A DNA stretch of 64,000 nt from Candidatus Zixiibacteriota bacterium. Its GTDB lineage: Bacteria; Zixibacteria; MSB-5A5; DG-27. Position numbers and translations under genes: made by a program. The notes under the pieces are model-generated. The model saw only the letters and a program-made list of their open reading frames with translations. It had not been told where the DNA came from and did not search any database. The DNA is taken from contig JAUWHO010000023.1 of the NCBI GenBank assembly GCA_030605835.1, positions 62,001 through 126,000 on the forward strand, given 5' to 3'. Shown here one piece after another: positions 52,643 to 62,428 of this stretch; within the stretch, counting starts at the first letter, position 1; every line of letters begins with the position of its first letter.

Positions 52643-54661
52643 ATGCCCATCGTAGATTCAAAAACCGGCAAGATCAGAAAAAATTATACCGCAGAAGAGA
52701 TCGCCGAAAAGGCTCAACTGTTGCGCGGTTACAACCTCGTCTGTCTGGCGGCAGCCGGCTCTGGACACGCTGGCGGCACCCTCTCCGTAATGGATATCGC
52801 CACCGCCTTATATCTTCACGTCGCCAACCACGATCCGGAAGACCCCTCCTGGGAAGACCGCGATCGAATAATCTGGTCCACCGGTCACAAGGCTCCAACT
52901 CTCTATCTCTGTCTGGGAGCCAGCGGCTATTTCGATATTGACGATGTAGCCCGGCTGCGCAAGCTCTATGCTCCATATCAGGGTCATCCTCACTGGCTGA
53001 AACTGCCGGGGGTGGAAGCCTCCACCGGCTCTCTGGGACAGGGGCTTTCGATTGCGGTCGGCATTGCCCAGGCCGCCAAACTGAAGGACAAAGCCTATCA
53101 CGTGTACTCCTTGAACGGCGACGGGGAGCTCCAGGAGGGGCAGATCTGGGAGGCGATAATGGAGGCGGGCCATTTCAAGCTGGACAATCTGACCTCTATT
53201 GTCGATAAGAATCGCCTCCAGATAGACGGCTGGGTAGAAGAGGTGATGAACATCGATCCCCTGGTGGACAAATTCAAAAGCTTCAACTGGGAAGTGATAG
53301 AGATCGACGGCCACAACATACAAGAGATTCTGGAAGCCTTCGAAAAGGCGAAAGACAGCAAGGGGAAACCTACCGCCATAATCGCCCACACTATTAAAGG
53401 TAAGGGAGTCGATTTCATGGAGAATGTGGCCGGCTGGCACGGAAAGTCTCCCAACGTTGAAGAGATGTGGGAAGGGTTGAAGCAGTTGAAGCTGGACAAG
53501 ACGGTGCCGGTCGAAGCCCTCTTCCAGCGAGCCAACAAATATCAGGAAGAGGCCACTGCCAAACTGCAAGCCAAAATCCCCAAGTTCAGTCGGGACTACT
53601 TCTGGAACAAAGGGGAGCGGATGAAGGTGGATATGGCTCCCACTCGCAAGGGCTTCGGCGGAGCCTTAAGCGAGGTCGGGGACGACCCCCGAATAGTCTG
53701 CTACGGAGCCGACATTTCCGATTCCATCACCATCAGTGACTTCTACAAAAAGCATCCCGAGAGGAAACCTCGCTTCATAAGCATGGGGATTGCGGAACAG
53801 AGCATGACCGGCGCCGCCGCGGGGTTGGCCAAGGAGGGTTTCCTGCCGGTGATCGGGACCTACGGTGTTTTCGCCTCCGGGAGGAATCTGGACCAGTTGA
53901 GAACCACCGTCTGTTACGGTGAGTTCAACGTCTTCGTCGCCGGGGCCCACGGTGGGGTATCGGTGGGACCGGATGGAGCCACCCATCAGGCCTTAGAGGA
54001 GCTATTCCAGATGTGCGGCCTGCCCAATATGCGGGTCATCGTGCCCTGCGATATCATCGAGACCAATCGTGCCACCAAGTATGCTCTCTTCGAGATAAAC
54101 GGTCCGAAATATGTCCGCTTTGCAAGAGAGGCCACCCCCATTATCACCACGGAGGAGACCCCTTTCGTCTTCGGAAAAGCTAACGTCATCCGCTACCGTG
54201 GGGAGCAGGACAGATTCATTGAGGCCTTCGAGACGACGTTGGCCTCTGAATATGGGAGTGAAAACGAGGACCTCTCGATCGTCGCCTGTGGACCTTCGGT
54301 GCCGGAGGCGATGCGCGCCGCCTATATCTTGAAAGAGGATTTCGGAATCGAGACCCGGGTTTTGAACCTCCACACCGTAAAGCCCCTGGATAACGACGCT
54401 ATCGCTAAAGCCGCATCCGAGACCGGCATCGTGGTGAGCGCCGAAGAACACCAGGTGGGAGGGTTGGGGAACAGGGTGGCGGCGGCTTTCGCCAGCTCCA
54501 GGGAGCTTTCCGGAAAACCGTGTCTTTTCGATATGATCGGAGTGCAGGATCGCTTCGGGGAATCCGGCAAGCCCTGGGAGCTGATCTATGAGTTCGAGGT
54601 CTCGGCCGAACACATCGCCGCCAAGGCCAAGGAGCTTTACGATCTGAGAAAGAAGAGTTGA
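52643..54661 (+). CDS. tkt: Transketolase
   Basis: 672 residues carrying both halves. The N-terminal half has 'AAGSGHAGGTLSVMDIATAL' and the thiamine-diphosphate motif 'YSLNGDGELQEGQIWEAIM...DKNRLQIDG'. The C-terminal half has 'ADISDSITISDFYKKHPERKPRFISMGIAEQSMTGAAAGLA' and 'AEEHQVGGLGNRVAAAFA'. Sequence style resembles the split archaeal/clostridial transketolase subunits joined in one chain. It transfers two-carbon units in the pentose phosphate pathway together with Rpe. Strong ATG, own promoter. The aminotransferase gene follows 87 nt later. Confidence 0.94.
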   Translation: MPIVDSKTGKIRKNYTAEEIAEKAQLLRGYNLVCLAAAGSGHAGGTLSVMDIATALYLHVANHDPEDPSWEDRDRIIWSTGHKAPTLYLCLGASGYFDIDDVARLRKLYAPYQGHPHWLKLPGVEASTGSLGQGLSIAVGIAQAAKLKDKAYHVYSLNGDGELQEGQIWEAIMEAGHFKLDNLTSIVDKNRLQIDGWVEEVMNIDPLVDKFKSFNWEVIEIDGHNIQEILEAFEKAKDSKGKPTAIIAHTIKGKGVDFMENVAGWHGKSPNVEEMWEGLKQLKLDKTVPVEALFQRANKYQEEATAKLQAKIPKFSRDYFWNKGERMKVDMAPTRKGFGGALSEVGDDPRIVCYGADISDSITISDFYKKHPERKPRFISMGIAEQSMTGAAAGLAKEGFLPVIGTYGVFASGRNLDQLRTTVCYGEFNVFVAGAHGGVSVGPDGATHQALEELFQMCGLPNMRVIVPCDIIETNRATKYALFEINGPKYVRFAREATPIITTEETPFVFGKANVIRYRGEQDRFIEAFETTLASEYGSENEDLSIVACGPSVPEAMRAAYILKEDFGIETRVLNLHTVKPLDNDAIAKAASETGIVVSAEEHQVGGLGNRVAAAFASSRELSGKPCLFDMIGVQDRFGESGKPWELIYEFEVSAEHIAAKAKELYDLRKKS

Positions 54662-54748
54662 ATTCAATTCGACGATGGTCCAGGCTTTTCGCGGACTCTA
54701 TCTGATAAGGCTTCAGCATTGAATTGATTAAGCTTGTTCGGAGGATAA

Positions 54749-55915
54749 ATGAGATTAGCTAATAGAATGTCCCGTCTGGGCACCGAGACCGCCTTTGTGG
54801 TTTTAGCCAAAGCGAAGGCCCTGGAAGCCAAGGGAAAAGAGATAATCCATCTGGAGATCGGGGAGCCGGATTTCGACACTCCAAGGAACATTGTGGATGC
54901 CGCCATAGAGGCTTTAAACCAGGGGTGGACTCATTATGGTCCCTCCGCCGGTTTGCCGGAGTTCCAGGATGTGATCGCCGAAGAGGTCTCCAAATCCCGA
55001 GGCATCGAGGTCAAGCCCGCTGAGGTCGTGGTCACCCCCGGGGGTAAACCGATAATGTTTTTCTCGATACTGGCGCTGGTGAATGAAGGGGAGGAGGTTA
55101 TCTATCCCAACCCCGGTTTCCCCATTTACGAGTCGGTGATAAATCTCGTCGGCGCCAAAGCAGTGCCGATAGAGCTGCGGGAGAAGAACGAGTTTCGTCT
55201 GGATGTGGGGGAGCTAAAGAGACTCATCACCAAGCGCACCAGGATGATGATAATCAACTCCCCCGCCAACCCCACCGGGGGGGTTCTGACTGAGGAGGAT
55301 TTGAGGGTGATTGCTGAGCTGGCGGTGGAAAATGACACATACGTGCTCTCAGACGAGATTTATTCTCGCATAATCTTCGAGGGGAAACACCACAGCATAA
55401 GCGTATTCCCGGGGATGCGGGAGAGGACTATCATCCTGGATGGCTTCTCAAAAACTTACGCCATGACCGGTTGGAGGTTGGGGTACGGGGTGATGCCGGA
55501 GAAGCTGGCGGAGCAAGTTGCCAAGCTGCAGACCAACGCCAACTCCTGCACTGCCTCCTTCCCTCAGCGGGCCGGGATTGTGGGGCTCACCGGGCCTCAA
55601 GGGGAGGTCGAAAGGATGGTGGCGGAGTTCAAAAGGAGAATAGACGTCATGGTGGAGGGATTGAACCGCATCGAAGGTTTCAAGTGTCTCCTTCCCAGGG
55701 GAGCATTTTATGTCTTTCCCAATGTGAAGGCCTTGGGTTGGAAATCGCTCAAGCTAGAAGATTATTTTCTCAACGAGGCCGGAGTGGCAATGCTCTCCGG
55801 GACCTCCTTCGGGGCTTTCGGTGAGGGGTATATGCGCCTATCTTGTGCCAACTCGGTGGAGAATATCAAGGAGGCCCTGGGGAGAATTGAGGAGGCGGTC
55901 CAGAAGATTGGATAG
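54749..55915 (+). CDS. Aspartate/aromatic-type aminotransferase (class I/II)
   Basis: 388 residues. 'HLEIGEPDFDTPRNIVDAAIEAL', 'VVVTPGGKPIMFFSILAL', 'INSPANPTGGVLTEEDL', 'LSDEIYSRIIFEG' and the PLP lysine in 'LDGFSKTYAMTGWRLGYGV' are diagnostic of fold-type I aminotransferases. Ends at a normal C-terminus, unlike the paralog at 13451 that carries an extra kinase-like half. ATG follows CGGAGG. Amino-acid substrate cannot be decided. Confidence 0.93.
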   Translation: MRLANRMSRLGTETAFVVLAKAKALEAKGKEIIHLEIGEPDFDTPRNIVDAAIEALNQGWTHYGPSAGLPEFQDVIAEEVSKSRGIEVKPAEVVVTPGGKPIMFFSILALVNEGEEVIYPNPGFPIYESVINLVGAKAVPIELREKNEFRLDVGELKRLITKRTRMMIINSPANPTGGVLTEEDLRVIAELAVENDTYVLSDEIYSRIIFEGKHHSISVFPGMRERTIILDGFSKTYAMTGWRLGYGVMPEKLAEQVAKLQTNANSCTASFPQRAGIVGLTGPQGEVERMVAEFKRRIDVMVEGLNRIEGFKCLLPRGAFYVFPNVKALGWKSLKLEDYFLNEAGVAMLSGTSFGAFGEGYMRLSCANSVENIKEALGRIEEAVQKIG

Positions 55916-55953
55916 CGCTCCGGAAAGAAAATGAAAAAATGTCAACTTTTTTA

Positions 55954-55982
55954 TTGACAGCGAGAAAAAGGGTAGCTATTAT
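55954..55982 (+). promoter_or_regulatory. Promoter for the TonB receptor operon
   Basis: TTGACA, 17 nt, TATTAT, giving a start near 55990 and a leader of about 400 nt. Confidence 0.7.
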
Positions 55983-55989
55983 TGATCCG

Positions 55990-56388
55990 AGTTGTTTCGG
56001 CAAGAGGACTATCTAGATTAAGGAGGAACAATAGCCGATACTTGTTAAAACTTTCCCTTTAAACGCTAAGACTCATCAGAGAGCACTGTCCGGCTACACA
56101 ACTGCGCTCAGTTTTCTTACCGGCAAAAGGGAGTGTCGCTCCTGCAGGACGATGGGAGATAATAAAAGGACAGACAGCCATTTTCGAGAAAACCTGTTAA
56201 AATTATGAACAAGTTTTCCGATAATAAAGCATAACGAAGAACAGTCGATTGCATGCTGCAACAGGATGCAATCCAGAGGAAAGTGAGAATAGACTACTAC
56301 AGTAGATAAAATTGAAAGTTCCGAAGGAGGTGAAGCTAAGCAGGAATTAACCAAAACCCTAACTGTTCTGTTAAGGAGGGAAATAGTC
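55990..56388 (+). other. ~400 nt gene-free leader with hairpin and orphan Shine-Dalgarno
   Basis: No real ORF lies here. It contains GATTGCAT-N11-ATGCAATC (56247-56273, perfect 8 bp stem), the palindrome TCCTGCAGGA, and AAGGAGGTGA near 56325, a full anti-16S complement with no start codon at suitable spacing. The true start follows a second AAGGAGG near 56375. No known riboswitch consensus (including cobalamin) is seen. Confidence 0.5.
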
Positions 56389-59300
56389 TTGAACGTCAAG
56401 AAAATTGCTACGGCTTTTTTAATTTTACTGTTTTTCAGCTCGGCATCTTGGGCCGGGACCACCGGCAAGATTGCCGGGGTGGTGACCGACAGTGAGACCG
56501 GGGAAGCTCTGCCCGGGGTCGCGGTCCAGATACTGGGGACGACTATCGGAGCCGCCACCAACATCTCCGGTGAGTACTTCATAATCAACGTCCCCCCGGG
56601 AAGGTACACAATTAAAGCCTCCCTGGTCGGCTACACTCCGGTGGAGGTCAAAGACGTCAAGGTCAGCTTGGATTTGACCACCACGGTCGACTTCAACTTG
56701 ACCACCCAGACCATCGACATGGGCACCATCACCGTGGAGGCCAAGAGGCCGATTGTCGAGGTCGACATGACCACCTCCCGGACCTACTTCGATGCCCATG
56801 ACTTCGTGAACGTCCCGGTCTCAACCATTCAAGCGGCGGTATCTCTCGCCGCGGGGAGTGTTCAGGGAAGCTTCCGCGGTGGCCGTCGTGGTGAGGGAGA
56901 GACCATTTACTTAGTTGACGGCGTCTCTCTGGCCAACCCTCTGGGCGATTCCCACTCCGGTCAGATGCCGGGGCAGGGTTCCGATGACGGTTTGGCGACC
57001 AACCTCCCCCGGGAGGCGGTTCAGGAGGCGGAGGTTTTGACCGGAGGCTTCACTGCCGAATATCCCTCGGTGCAGTCGGCGATCATAAATATCGTCACCA
57101 AGGAGGGAGGCAGCAAATACCACGGCAAGTTCAAGGCCTCAGCCTCGCCGGAGGTGCTCTTCGGAGGTGCAGGGATCTTCGACGATGAAGGGATGTTGCA
57201 CGACATCGCCAAGGGTTACGAGATCCACGAATACCTGGATAGTCTCGGCTCACCGGTGAGGGAGAGCCTCGATGTTTTGCACGAGAACGATGGGCGCACC
57301 CGCTATTATGACACCCGTCGCTACGAGTTCTCCTTAGGCGGACCGATTCCGATCGAGAAGATGGAGATTCCCGGCAACGCCAGCTTTTACGTCTCCGGGG
57401 ATGTTCACAGCTTCGGTTCCGAAAATCTCCCCTTCGAACCTAACTCCTATGCCTTTTACCGCAACTTCGATGACATCTGGTCGGTCCGGGGGAAGCTCAC
57501 CTGGGATCCTTCGGCTGACAAGAAGTTTGTTTTCACCTTCTTGAAATCGGAGCAGGACCCGAATCGCTGGTCTCATCAATGGACCACCAGGATCACCAGT
57601 GCTGTCTTTGAGCCTGATACAGTGGTCACCGGCAGCGACACCACTTTCGTGCGCTACGTCGAGGGTGACCGTTATCTTACCTGGAACGTCGGTACCAGCT
57701 CTTTCGACACCGTCTATGTCCCCTGGATTTACAATGCCAACGGGACCGATTCCGTCCGAGCGGTCAATCGCAGCATGCTGGAGAACATTCCCAATTATGA
57801 GATGTGGTCGCACGAGGTGAGTCTGTCCTTCACTCACAGCATCAGCCCCAAGACCTTCTACACCTTGCAGGCCAGCAGATTCAAGACCGCCCAGAAACTC
57901 CGCTCCTATGACCCTTATGATGGTCATCCTCTCACTTTCGACGAGATGGGGCAGGAGAGGTTCGACCCGCTGGTCAAGCAATACAACAACTACTGGTACA
58001 TCAATCCCAACTACATCTCCCGGCAGAGGCAGGACGACGAGCAGATCGTATTCACCTTGAAAGGGGATGTGACCAGCCAGATTGACATCCGCAACCTGGT
58101 CAAGGTGGGTTTCCAGTTCAAATCCTATGACCTCCTTCTGGACTATGTCAGCAGAGCCTCAGGAGGCAACAACTACAAGTCGCAATTTGACGTCAAACCG
58201 ATAGGCTTTGGCTGTTACGCCCAGGATAAGATCGAGACCAAGGGGATGGTTCTCTCCTTCGGGGCCAGGTTCGACTACTTCGACCCCAAAACCTGGGTTC
58301 CCTACGACCCCTCTGATGCCTTAAAACAGGAATACAACGACAAGGAGACCGGAGCGGTATTTGATCCCAAGGAGAGATTCAAGAATCCGGTGAGAGCCGA
58401 GAAGAAATACCAGGTCTCTCCGCGTGTGGGAGTCTCCTTCCCGATTACCGAAAAGGACGTGCTGCGCTTCTCCTACGGGCACTACTTCCAGATGCCCATT
58501 CTTGACGATCTCTACAATAACCATGCATACGACCTCTCCGGAGCTCACAAGTACATCGGGAACCCCGACCTGGAGGAGCAGAAGACCGTCGCCTACGAAG
58601 CCGGGGTGGACCACGGCTTCAGCGACTATCTGAGACTGTCGGTGACCGGTTTCTACAAGGACATCTCCGGTCTGGTGAATTTTTACTGGGTCAAGAATCC
58701 GGAAGTGGGAACTTTCTTCAACCGCTACACCAACACCGACTATGCCCGGGTAAAGGGTTTCGAGGTGAGCCTGATGCAGCGTCCCTGGCGAGGGGTGTCG
58801 GGGCAGATCGCCTATACCTATCAGATAGCCACCGGGAAGAGCTCCACCACGAACTCTGGCTTCTTGGACCATTATTATGGTCGCAAGCCGCGCACCGAGG
58901 ATTGGAACCTGGACTGGGATCAGAGGCATACGGTTAACGCCGTCGTCTCTTACGAGATTCCCGAAGACTGGGGTCCGGAGAGTTTTGGAGCACATCTGTT
59001 GGGTGATTGGTATACTAGCGTGATCTTCAATTACGGGAGCGGCATACCGTACTCTTCGGGCACGAATCCGCCCACACCGGAGCTGCCTCCCATCAACGAC
59101 AAGCGCTATCCTGCCTCCTACAACATAGATGCCCGTCTGGAGAAAGGCTTCTCGCTTTTCGGGAATTTGTCTACCTCCTTCTTCGTGGAGGTTTACAATC
59201 TCACCAACGCCAAGAACTTGAAGGACATCAAGGACATCACCCGCTACGTGGACAGCAAGGATTTGGACGATTTTGCTGACGCCAACGGAACCCCCGATCA

Positions 59301-59427
59301 GCAGGATGCCTGGAGCAGGTATGTTCGTGACCACGGAGGCGAGATCAACGCCAACGGGCAGTTCGACGATCCCAGCACCTGGAGCGACCCCCGTCGGTTC
59401 ATTCTGGGAATGCAGGTGGAGTTTTAG
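56389..59427 (+). CDS. TonB-dependent receptor with carboxypeptidase-like regulatory domain (Oar-like)
   Basis: 1012 residues, TTG start after AAGGAGGGAAATAGTC. Signal peptide ~1-22. Residues ~24-110 are a carboxypeptidase-D-like/DUF4480 domain ('GKIAGVVTDSETGEALPGVAVQILGT', 'GEYFIINVPPGRYTIKASLVGY'). Then a plug domain ('DGVSLANPLGDSHSG', 'VLTGGFTAEYPSVQSAIINIVTKEGG') and a long beta barrel with 'FVFTFLKSEQDPNRWSHQW' and 'ISPRV'-like strands, ending 'DPRRFILGMQVEF' with terminal Phe. Oar-like receptors form outer-membrane channels; substrate unknown. It heads a four-gene envelope operon. Confidence 0.9.
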   Translation: MNVKKIATAFLILLFFSSASWAGTTGKIAGVVTDSETGEALPGVAVQILGTTIGAATNISGEYFIINVPPGRYTIKASLVGYTPVEVKDVKVSLDLTTTVDFNLTTQTIDMGTITVEAKRPIVEVDMTTSRTYFDAHDFVNVPVSTIQAAVSLAAGSVQGSFRGGRRGEGETIYLVDGVSLANPLGDSHSGQMPGQGSDDGLATNLPREAVQEAEVLTGGFTAEYPSVQSAIINIVTKEGGSKYHGKFKASASPEVLFGGAGIFDDEGMLHDIAKGYEIHEYLDSLGSPVRESLDVLHENDGRTRYYDTRRYEFSLGGPIPIEKMEIPGNASFYVSGDVHSFGSENLPFEPNSYAFYRNFDDIWSVRGKLTWDPSADKKFVFTFLKSEQDPNRWSHQWTTRITSAVFEPDTVVTGSDTTFVRYVEGDRYLTWNVGTSSFDTVYVPWIYNANGTDSVRAVNRSMLENIPNYEMWSHEVSLSFTHSISPKTFYTLQASRFKTAQKLRSYDPYDGHPLTFDEMGQERFDPLVKQYNNYWYINPNYISRQRQDDEQIVFTLKGDVTSQIDIRNLVKVGFQFKSYDLLLDYVSRASGGNNYKSQFDVKPIGFGCYAQDKIETKGMVLSFGARFDYFDPKTWVPYDPSDALKQEYNDKETGAVFDPKERFKNPVRAEKKYQVSPRVGVSFPITEKDVLRFSYGHYFQMPILDDLYNNHAYDLSGAHKYIGNPDLEEQKTVAYEAGVDHGFSDYLRLSVTGFYKDISGLVNFYWVKNPEVGTFFNRYTNTDYARVKGFEVSLMQRPWRGVSGQIAYTYQIATGKSSTTNSGFLDHYYGRKPRTEDWNLDWDQRHTVNAVVSYEIPEDWGPESFGAHLLGDWYTSVIFNYGSGIPYSSGTNPPTPELPPINDKRYPASYNIDARLEKGFSLFGNLSTSFFVEVYNLTNAKNLKDIKDITRYVDSKDLDDFADANGTPDQQDAWSRYVRDHGGEINANGQFDDPSTWSDPRRFILGMQVEF

Positions 59428-59437
59428 AATAGGTTGA

Positions 59438-59466
59438 GGGTCGGTCCGCCTCTGGCGGACTGACCC
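59438..59466. repeat. Hairpin GGGTC-G-GTCCGCC-TCT-GGCGGAC-T-GACCC
   Basis: 12 Watson-Crick pairs plus one G.T wobble between the TonB receptor stop and the next gene. Without a T-run it is unlikely to end transcription; it may set relative mRNA levels in the operon. Related to the short hairpin at 4650. Confidence 0.65.
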
Positions 59467-59489
59467 CCGTCAATATACGGAGGTATTAG

Positions 59490-61337
59490 ATGATCACACT
59501 AAAGAAACTTCTCTGGATTGCTACCATCTCCATGCTCGCCCTGGTGATGATAACCGCCCCCGGGTGGTGTCGAAAACAGGCGAGCCAGAGCCCTGGTGTC
59601 AATTCAGCCTTGTACAAGCCCGCCCGGGTCGACGAGGTGGTCTGCGAGGTGGGTATGGTCGCAAACCGCATCACCAACAGCACCGTGGAGAAGGTCACCG
59701 GTGACAACAACTACTGTGTCCTGCTGGGAGATGATTCCGCGGAGCTCGCTTCCATGGTCTGGAAGACTCCGGCGGTTTACAGCCAAAACAGCTATCTCTA
59801 CTATGCCAGTTTCCGTCTGGCTTACAACGGAGGCTTGATCGGTTTCACCAGCGATACCTCAGATTCGCTTACGGTCAAGACCAGCGCGGACCCGGGTGCG
59901 ATTTCAGCTTACGATACCTATTTCTCGATAACTGACCGATCAGACCTGGTTGCCGACGATTACGAGCAGCCCGGGGTGAGGATTCACGCTTACACCTATG
60001 CCTGGTCGGAGTCCTACCGTGACGATTTCATAATCTACGATTTCTGGGTCACCAACATATCGGAAACGTCCCTGGACAGTCTGTACGCTGGCTTTCATGC
60101 CGATTTAGACGTTACCACCGCCGAGGGTGGTTCTGGAGCGGGAGCCTTCAACCGTGACGATAAGGTCGGGTATTACCGCGACGATCTCAATCACGAATAC
60201 ATCTCCTACATGTACGACTACGACAACGCCGTCATCGCCGGCGACGACACCGGAGGAAATAAAATCCCGAAGGAGAGTGCCGGCTACTGTGGAACCAGAC
60301 TTCTGTATTGTCCTCCGACGATAGGGTCAACCGAGTCCACGGTGCAGAGCGGTCACGGCTGGTGGGACTGGAATTCCGACCCGGACACCCCGGGGTCTTG
60401 GTATAACCGCATCACCGACGGGCTGTGGCTCTCAGAGCCTCCCTCCCCGCATGATTTCCGTTACCTGCAGAAGTTAGGTCCTTTCACTATTCCGGCTGGT
60501 GATTCCATCCGGATTGTGTACGGTTTCGGAATCGGAGAGGGAGTGGAGGGGCTGCGCGCCAACCTCTACTGGGCGGCTTACCTTTTCGACCACAACTGGG
60601 TGGGACCCAGCGCTCCCCCCTCACCGACAACTACCGTTGAGCCCGGAGATCGGCAAGTCTACCTATCCTGGAACGATGCCCCGGAGTCGGCCTTAGACCC
60701 GGTCAGCGGCTTGGCCGATTTCGAAGGCTACCGTCTGTATAAGAGCTTGGACGGGCTGCTCTGGAGCCTGCAGGGGGATTTCGACATAATCGACAGCGTC
60801 GGCTTGAACACCGGTTTGGTCCACTCCTATACCGATTACGATGTCATCAACAACACCACCTACTATTACGCCGTGACCTCTTACGACAGGGGAGACCCTG
60901 TAGGTGGCATCGAGTCCTTAGAGTCGGGCAAGACCCCGGCTTACACCGCCGTTCCGGGACGGAACATTATCACCCCATCCCAAGAGGTTCACGTAGTCCC
61001 GAATCCATTCATCCCCTATTACTACCTGAAAGATTCGTGGTACTTCGAGATCACTAATGAGTCTGCCTCTGAGGAGCGGATTGCCTTCATCAATCTGCCC
61101 GGCCGGTGTAAGTTGCGCATCTACTCTCTGACCGGGGATTTAATCGAGGAGATGGAGAACACCGATCCCTCTACCAAGGTCCTTGATTGGGATCTGATCT
61201 CCAAGAATCGACAGAAGGTGGTAGCCGGGATATATCTCTTCCACGTGGAGAACATCGACGACGCCGAAGATTACGATGCCGAAGGGAACAAGATCGTGGA
61301 TGACGATACCATCGGCAAGTTCGTCATCATCCGATAG
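59490..61337 (+). CDS. Secreted fibronectin-type III protein, probable T9SS-associated cargo
   Basis: 615 residues. Signal peptide ~1-29 ('LLWIATISMLALVMITAPGWC'; the Cys precedes Arg-Lys, so a lipobox is doubtful). The middle is beta-rich with Tyr/Asp-rich motifs ('SYMYDYDNAVIAGDDTGGNK'). Residues ~370-480 form an FN3 domain ('PGDRQVYLSWNDAPES', 'NTTYYYAVTSYDRGDPVGG'). The end 'HVVPNPFIPYYYLKDSW...GIYLFHVENI...GKFVIIR' is a divergent sorting-domain-like tail. In the FCB group similar genes follow Oar-like receptors and precede PorV/Q genes, as here. Function unknown. Confidence 0.72.
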   Translation: MITLKKLLWIATISMLALVMITAPGWCRKQASQSPGVNSALYKPARVDEVVCEVGMVANRITNSTVEKVTGDNNYCVLLGDDSAELASMVWKTPAVYSQNSYLYYASFRLAYNGGLIGFTSDTSDSLTVKTSADPGAISAYDTYFSITDRSDLVADDYEQPGVRIHAYTYAWSESYRDDFIIYDFWVTNISETSLDSLYAGFHADLDVTTAEGGSGAGAFNRDDKVGYYRDDLNHEYISYMYDYDNAVIAGDDTGGNKIPKESAGYCGTRLLYCPPTIGSTESTVQSGHGWWDWNSDPDTPGSWYNRITDGLWLSEPPSPHDFRYLQKLGPFTIPAGDSIRIVYGFGIGEGVEGLRANLYWAAYLFDHNWVGPSAPPSPTTTVEPGDRQVYLSWNDAPESALDPVSGLADFEGYRLYKSLDGLLWSLQGDFDIIDSVGLNTGLVHSYTDYDVINNTTYYYAVTSYDRGDPVGGIESLESGKTPAYTAVPGRNIITPSQEVHVVPNPFIPYYYLKDSWYFEITNESASEERIAFINLPGRCKLRIYSLTGDLIEEMENTDPSTKVLDWDLISKNRQKVVAGIYLFHVENIDDAEDYDAEGNKIVDDDTIGKFVIIR

Positions 61338-61360
61338 GAAAGGCTTAAGGAGGACAAAAG

Positions 61361-62392
61361 ATGAGGAAATTAATAAAATATGCAGTGGTGGTGGTCCTGA
61401 CGGCCCTGTGGTGTCTCCCCGGCTATGCAGCCGAAACCAAGGCCGGCACCGTGGGATTCAAGTTCCTGGACATCGGGGTGGGAGCTCGCCCCCTGGCAAT
61501 GGGTGAGACCTTCGTGGCCATCGCCGATGATGCCACCTCCCTGTTCTGGAATCCGGCCGGGATTGCCCAGGTGGAGAAGTTCGAGGCCATCGCCGCTTAC
61601 ACCAGCTGGCCCGCCGACATCCACCTTTATTCCGGTGGCGTCGTGTACAATATGCCCAATTTCGGGGCGGTGGGACTCTCCTTCACCAACCTCTATACCG
61701 GAGAGATGAACATAACCAGCCCGGAATTCCCCGACGGCAGGGGCACCTTCACCGCCGGGGATTGGGCCGCGGGCTTAACTTACGCCCGTTTCCTGACCGA
61801 CCGTTTCAGCTTTGGAGCCACCTTCAAGCTCATCCATGAAACGCTCTGCGATTACGGTGATTACAACGTCAACGGTTGGGCCGCGGACATCGGAACTCAC
61901 TACGACACCGGTTACCGTTCCATCCGGATCGGGATGAGCATAATGAACTTCGGCCCGGATATGCGCTACGAGGTTGACAACGACCAGGACGGTAAGACCA
62001 GCGAGGACAAAATCGATGGTCAGGATAACGACGGTGACGGTTTAGTCGACGAAGACCCCGAGGAGGCCACCTTACCCCTGCCCTTATCCTTCAGGGTTGG
62101 GCTGGCCATGGACGTCCTCGATCTGGAGGCCAACCGGGTTACCCTGTTAGCGGAGCTGATGCATCCTTCTGATAACGAGGAGAGGTATTTGTTTGGAGCC
62201 GAGTACTGGTACAGCGATATGCTGGCTCTGCGAACCGGTTACAAGGTCAACGCCGACGAGGGCGGCCTTACTGCCGGGGCCGGCATAAAGCTTGTCTCCG
62301 AGACATTGGGGTCGGTGAGTTTTGATTACGCCTTCACCGACTTCGGCAGGTTGGACCAGGTTCACCGTGGCTCCTTTAGTATCTCGTTCTGA
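61361..62392 (+). CDS. PorV/PorQ family outer-membrane protein with acidic calcium-type insert
   Basis: 343 residues. Signal peptide ~1-22 ('LTALWCLPGYAA'). 'GFKFLDIGVGARPLAMGETFVAIADDATSLFWNPAGIAQVE' is the PorV/PorQ (UPF0164) entry, then repeated barrel strands to the terminal Phe ('GSFSISF'). Between strands, ~residues 205-233, is 'DNDQDGKTSEDKIDGQDNDG', an Asp-rich stretch with DxDxDG spacing like EF-hand or thrombospondin type 3 calcium sites. PorV shuttles T9SS cargo to the attachment complex. It sits in the operon with the TonB receptor and FN3 protein. Confidence 0.85.
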   Translation: MRKLIKYAVVVVLTALWCLPGYAAETKAGTVGFKFLDIGVGARPLAMGETFVAIADDATSLFWNPAGIAQVEKFEAIAAYTSWPADIHLYSGGVVYNMPNFGAVGLSFTNLYTGEMNITSPEFPDGRGTFTAGDWAAGLTYARFLTDRFSFGATFKLIHETLCDYGDYNVNGWAADIGTHYDTGYRSIRIGMSIMNFGPDMRYEVDNDQDGKTSEDKIDGQDNDGDGLVDEDPEEATLPLPLSFRVGLAMDVLDLEANRVTLLAELMHPSDNEERYLFGAEYWYSDMLALRTGYKVNADEGGLTAGAGIKLVSETLGSVSFDYAFTDFGRLDQVHRGSFSISF

Positions 62393-62428
62393 AGGTAGGA
62401 ATCTGAATTGTAGATAGGAGGCAAAAGG

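Noticed and set aside
55990-56388. Cobalamin riboswitch in the TonB receptor leader
   Set aside because: The conserved box sequences are not present.
58321-59334. 337-residue antisense ORF opposite the TonB receptor
   Set aside because: Shadow of the real gene; no domain, starts and stops inside it.
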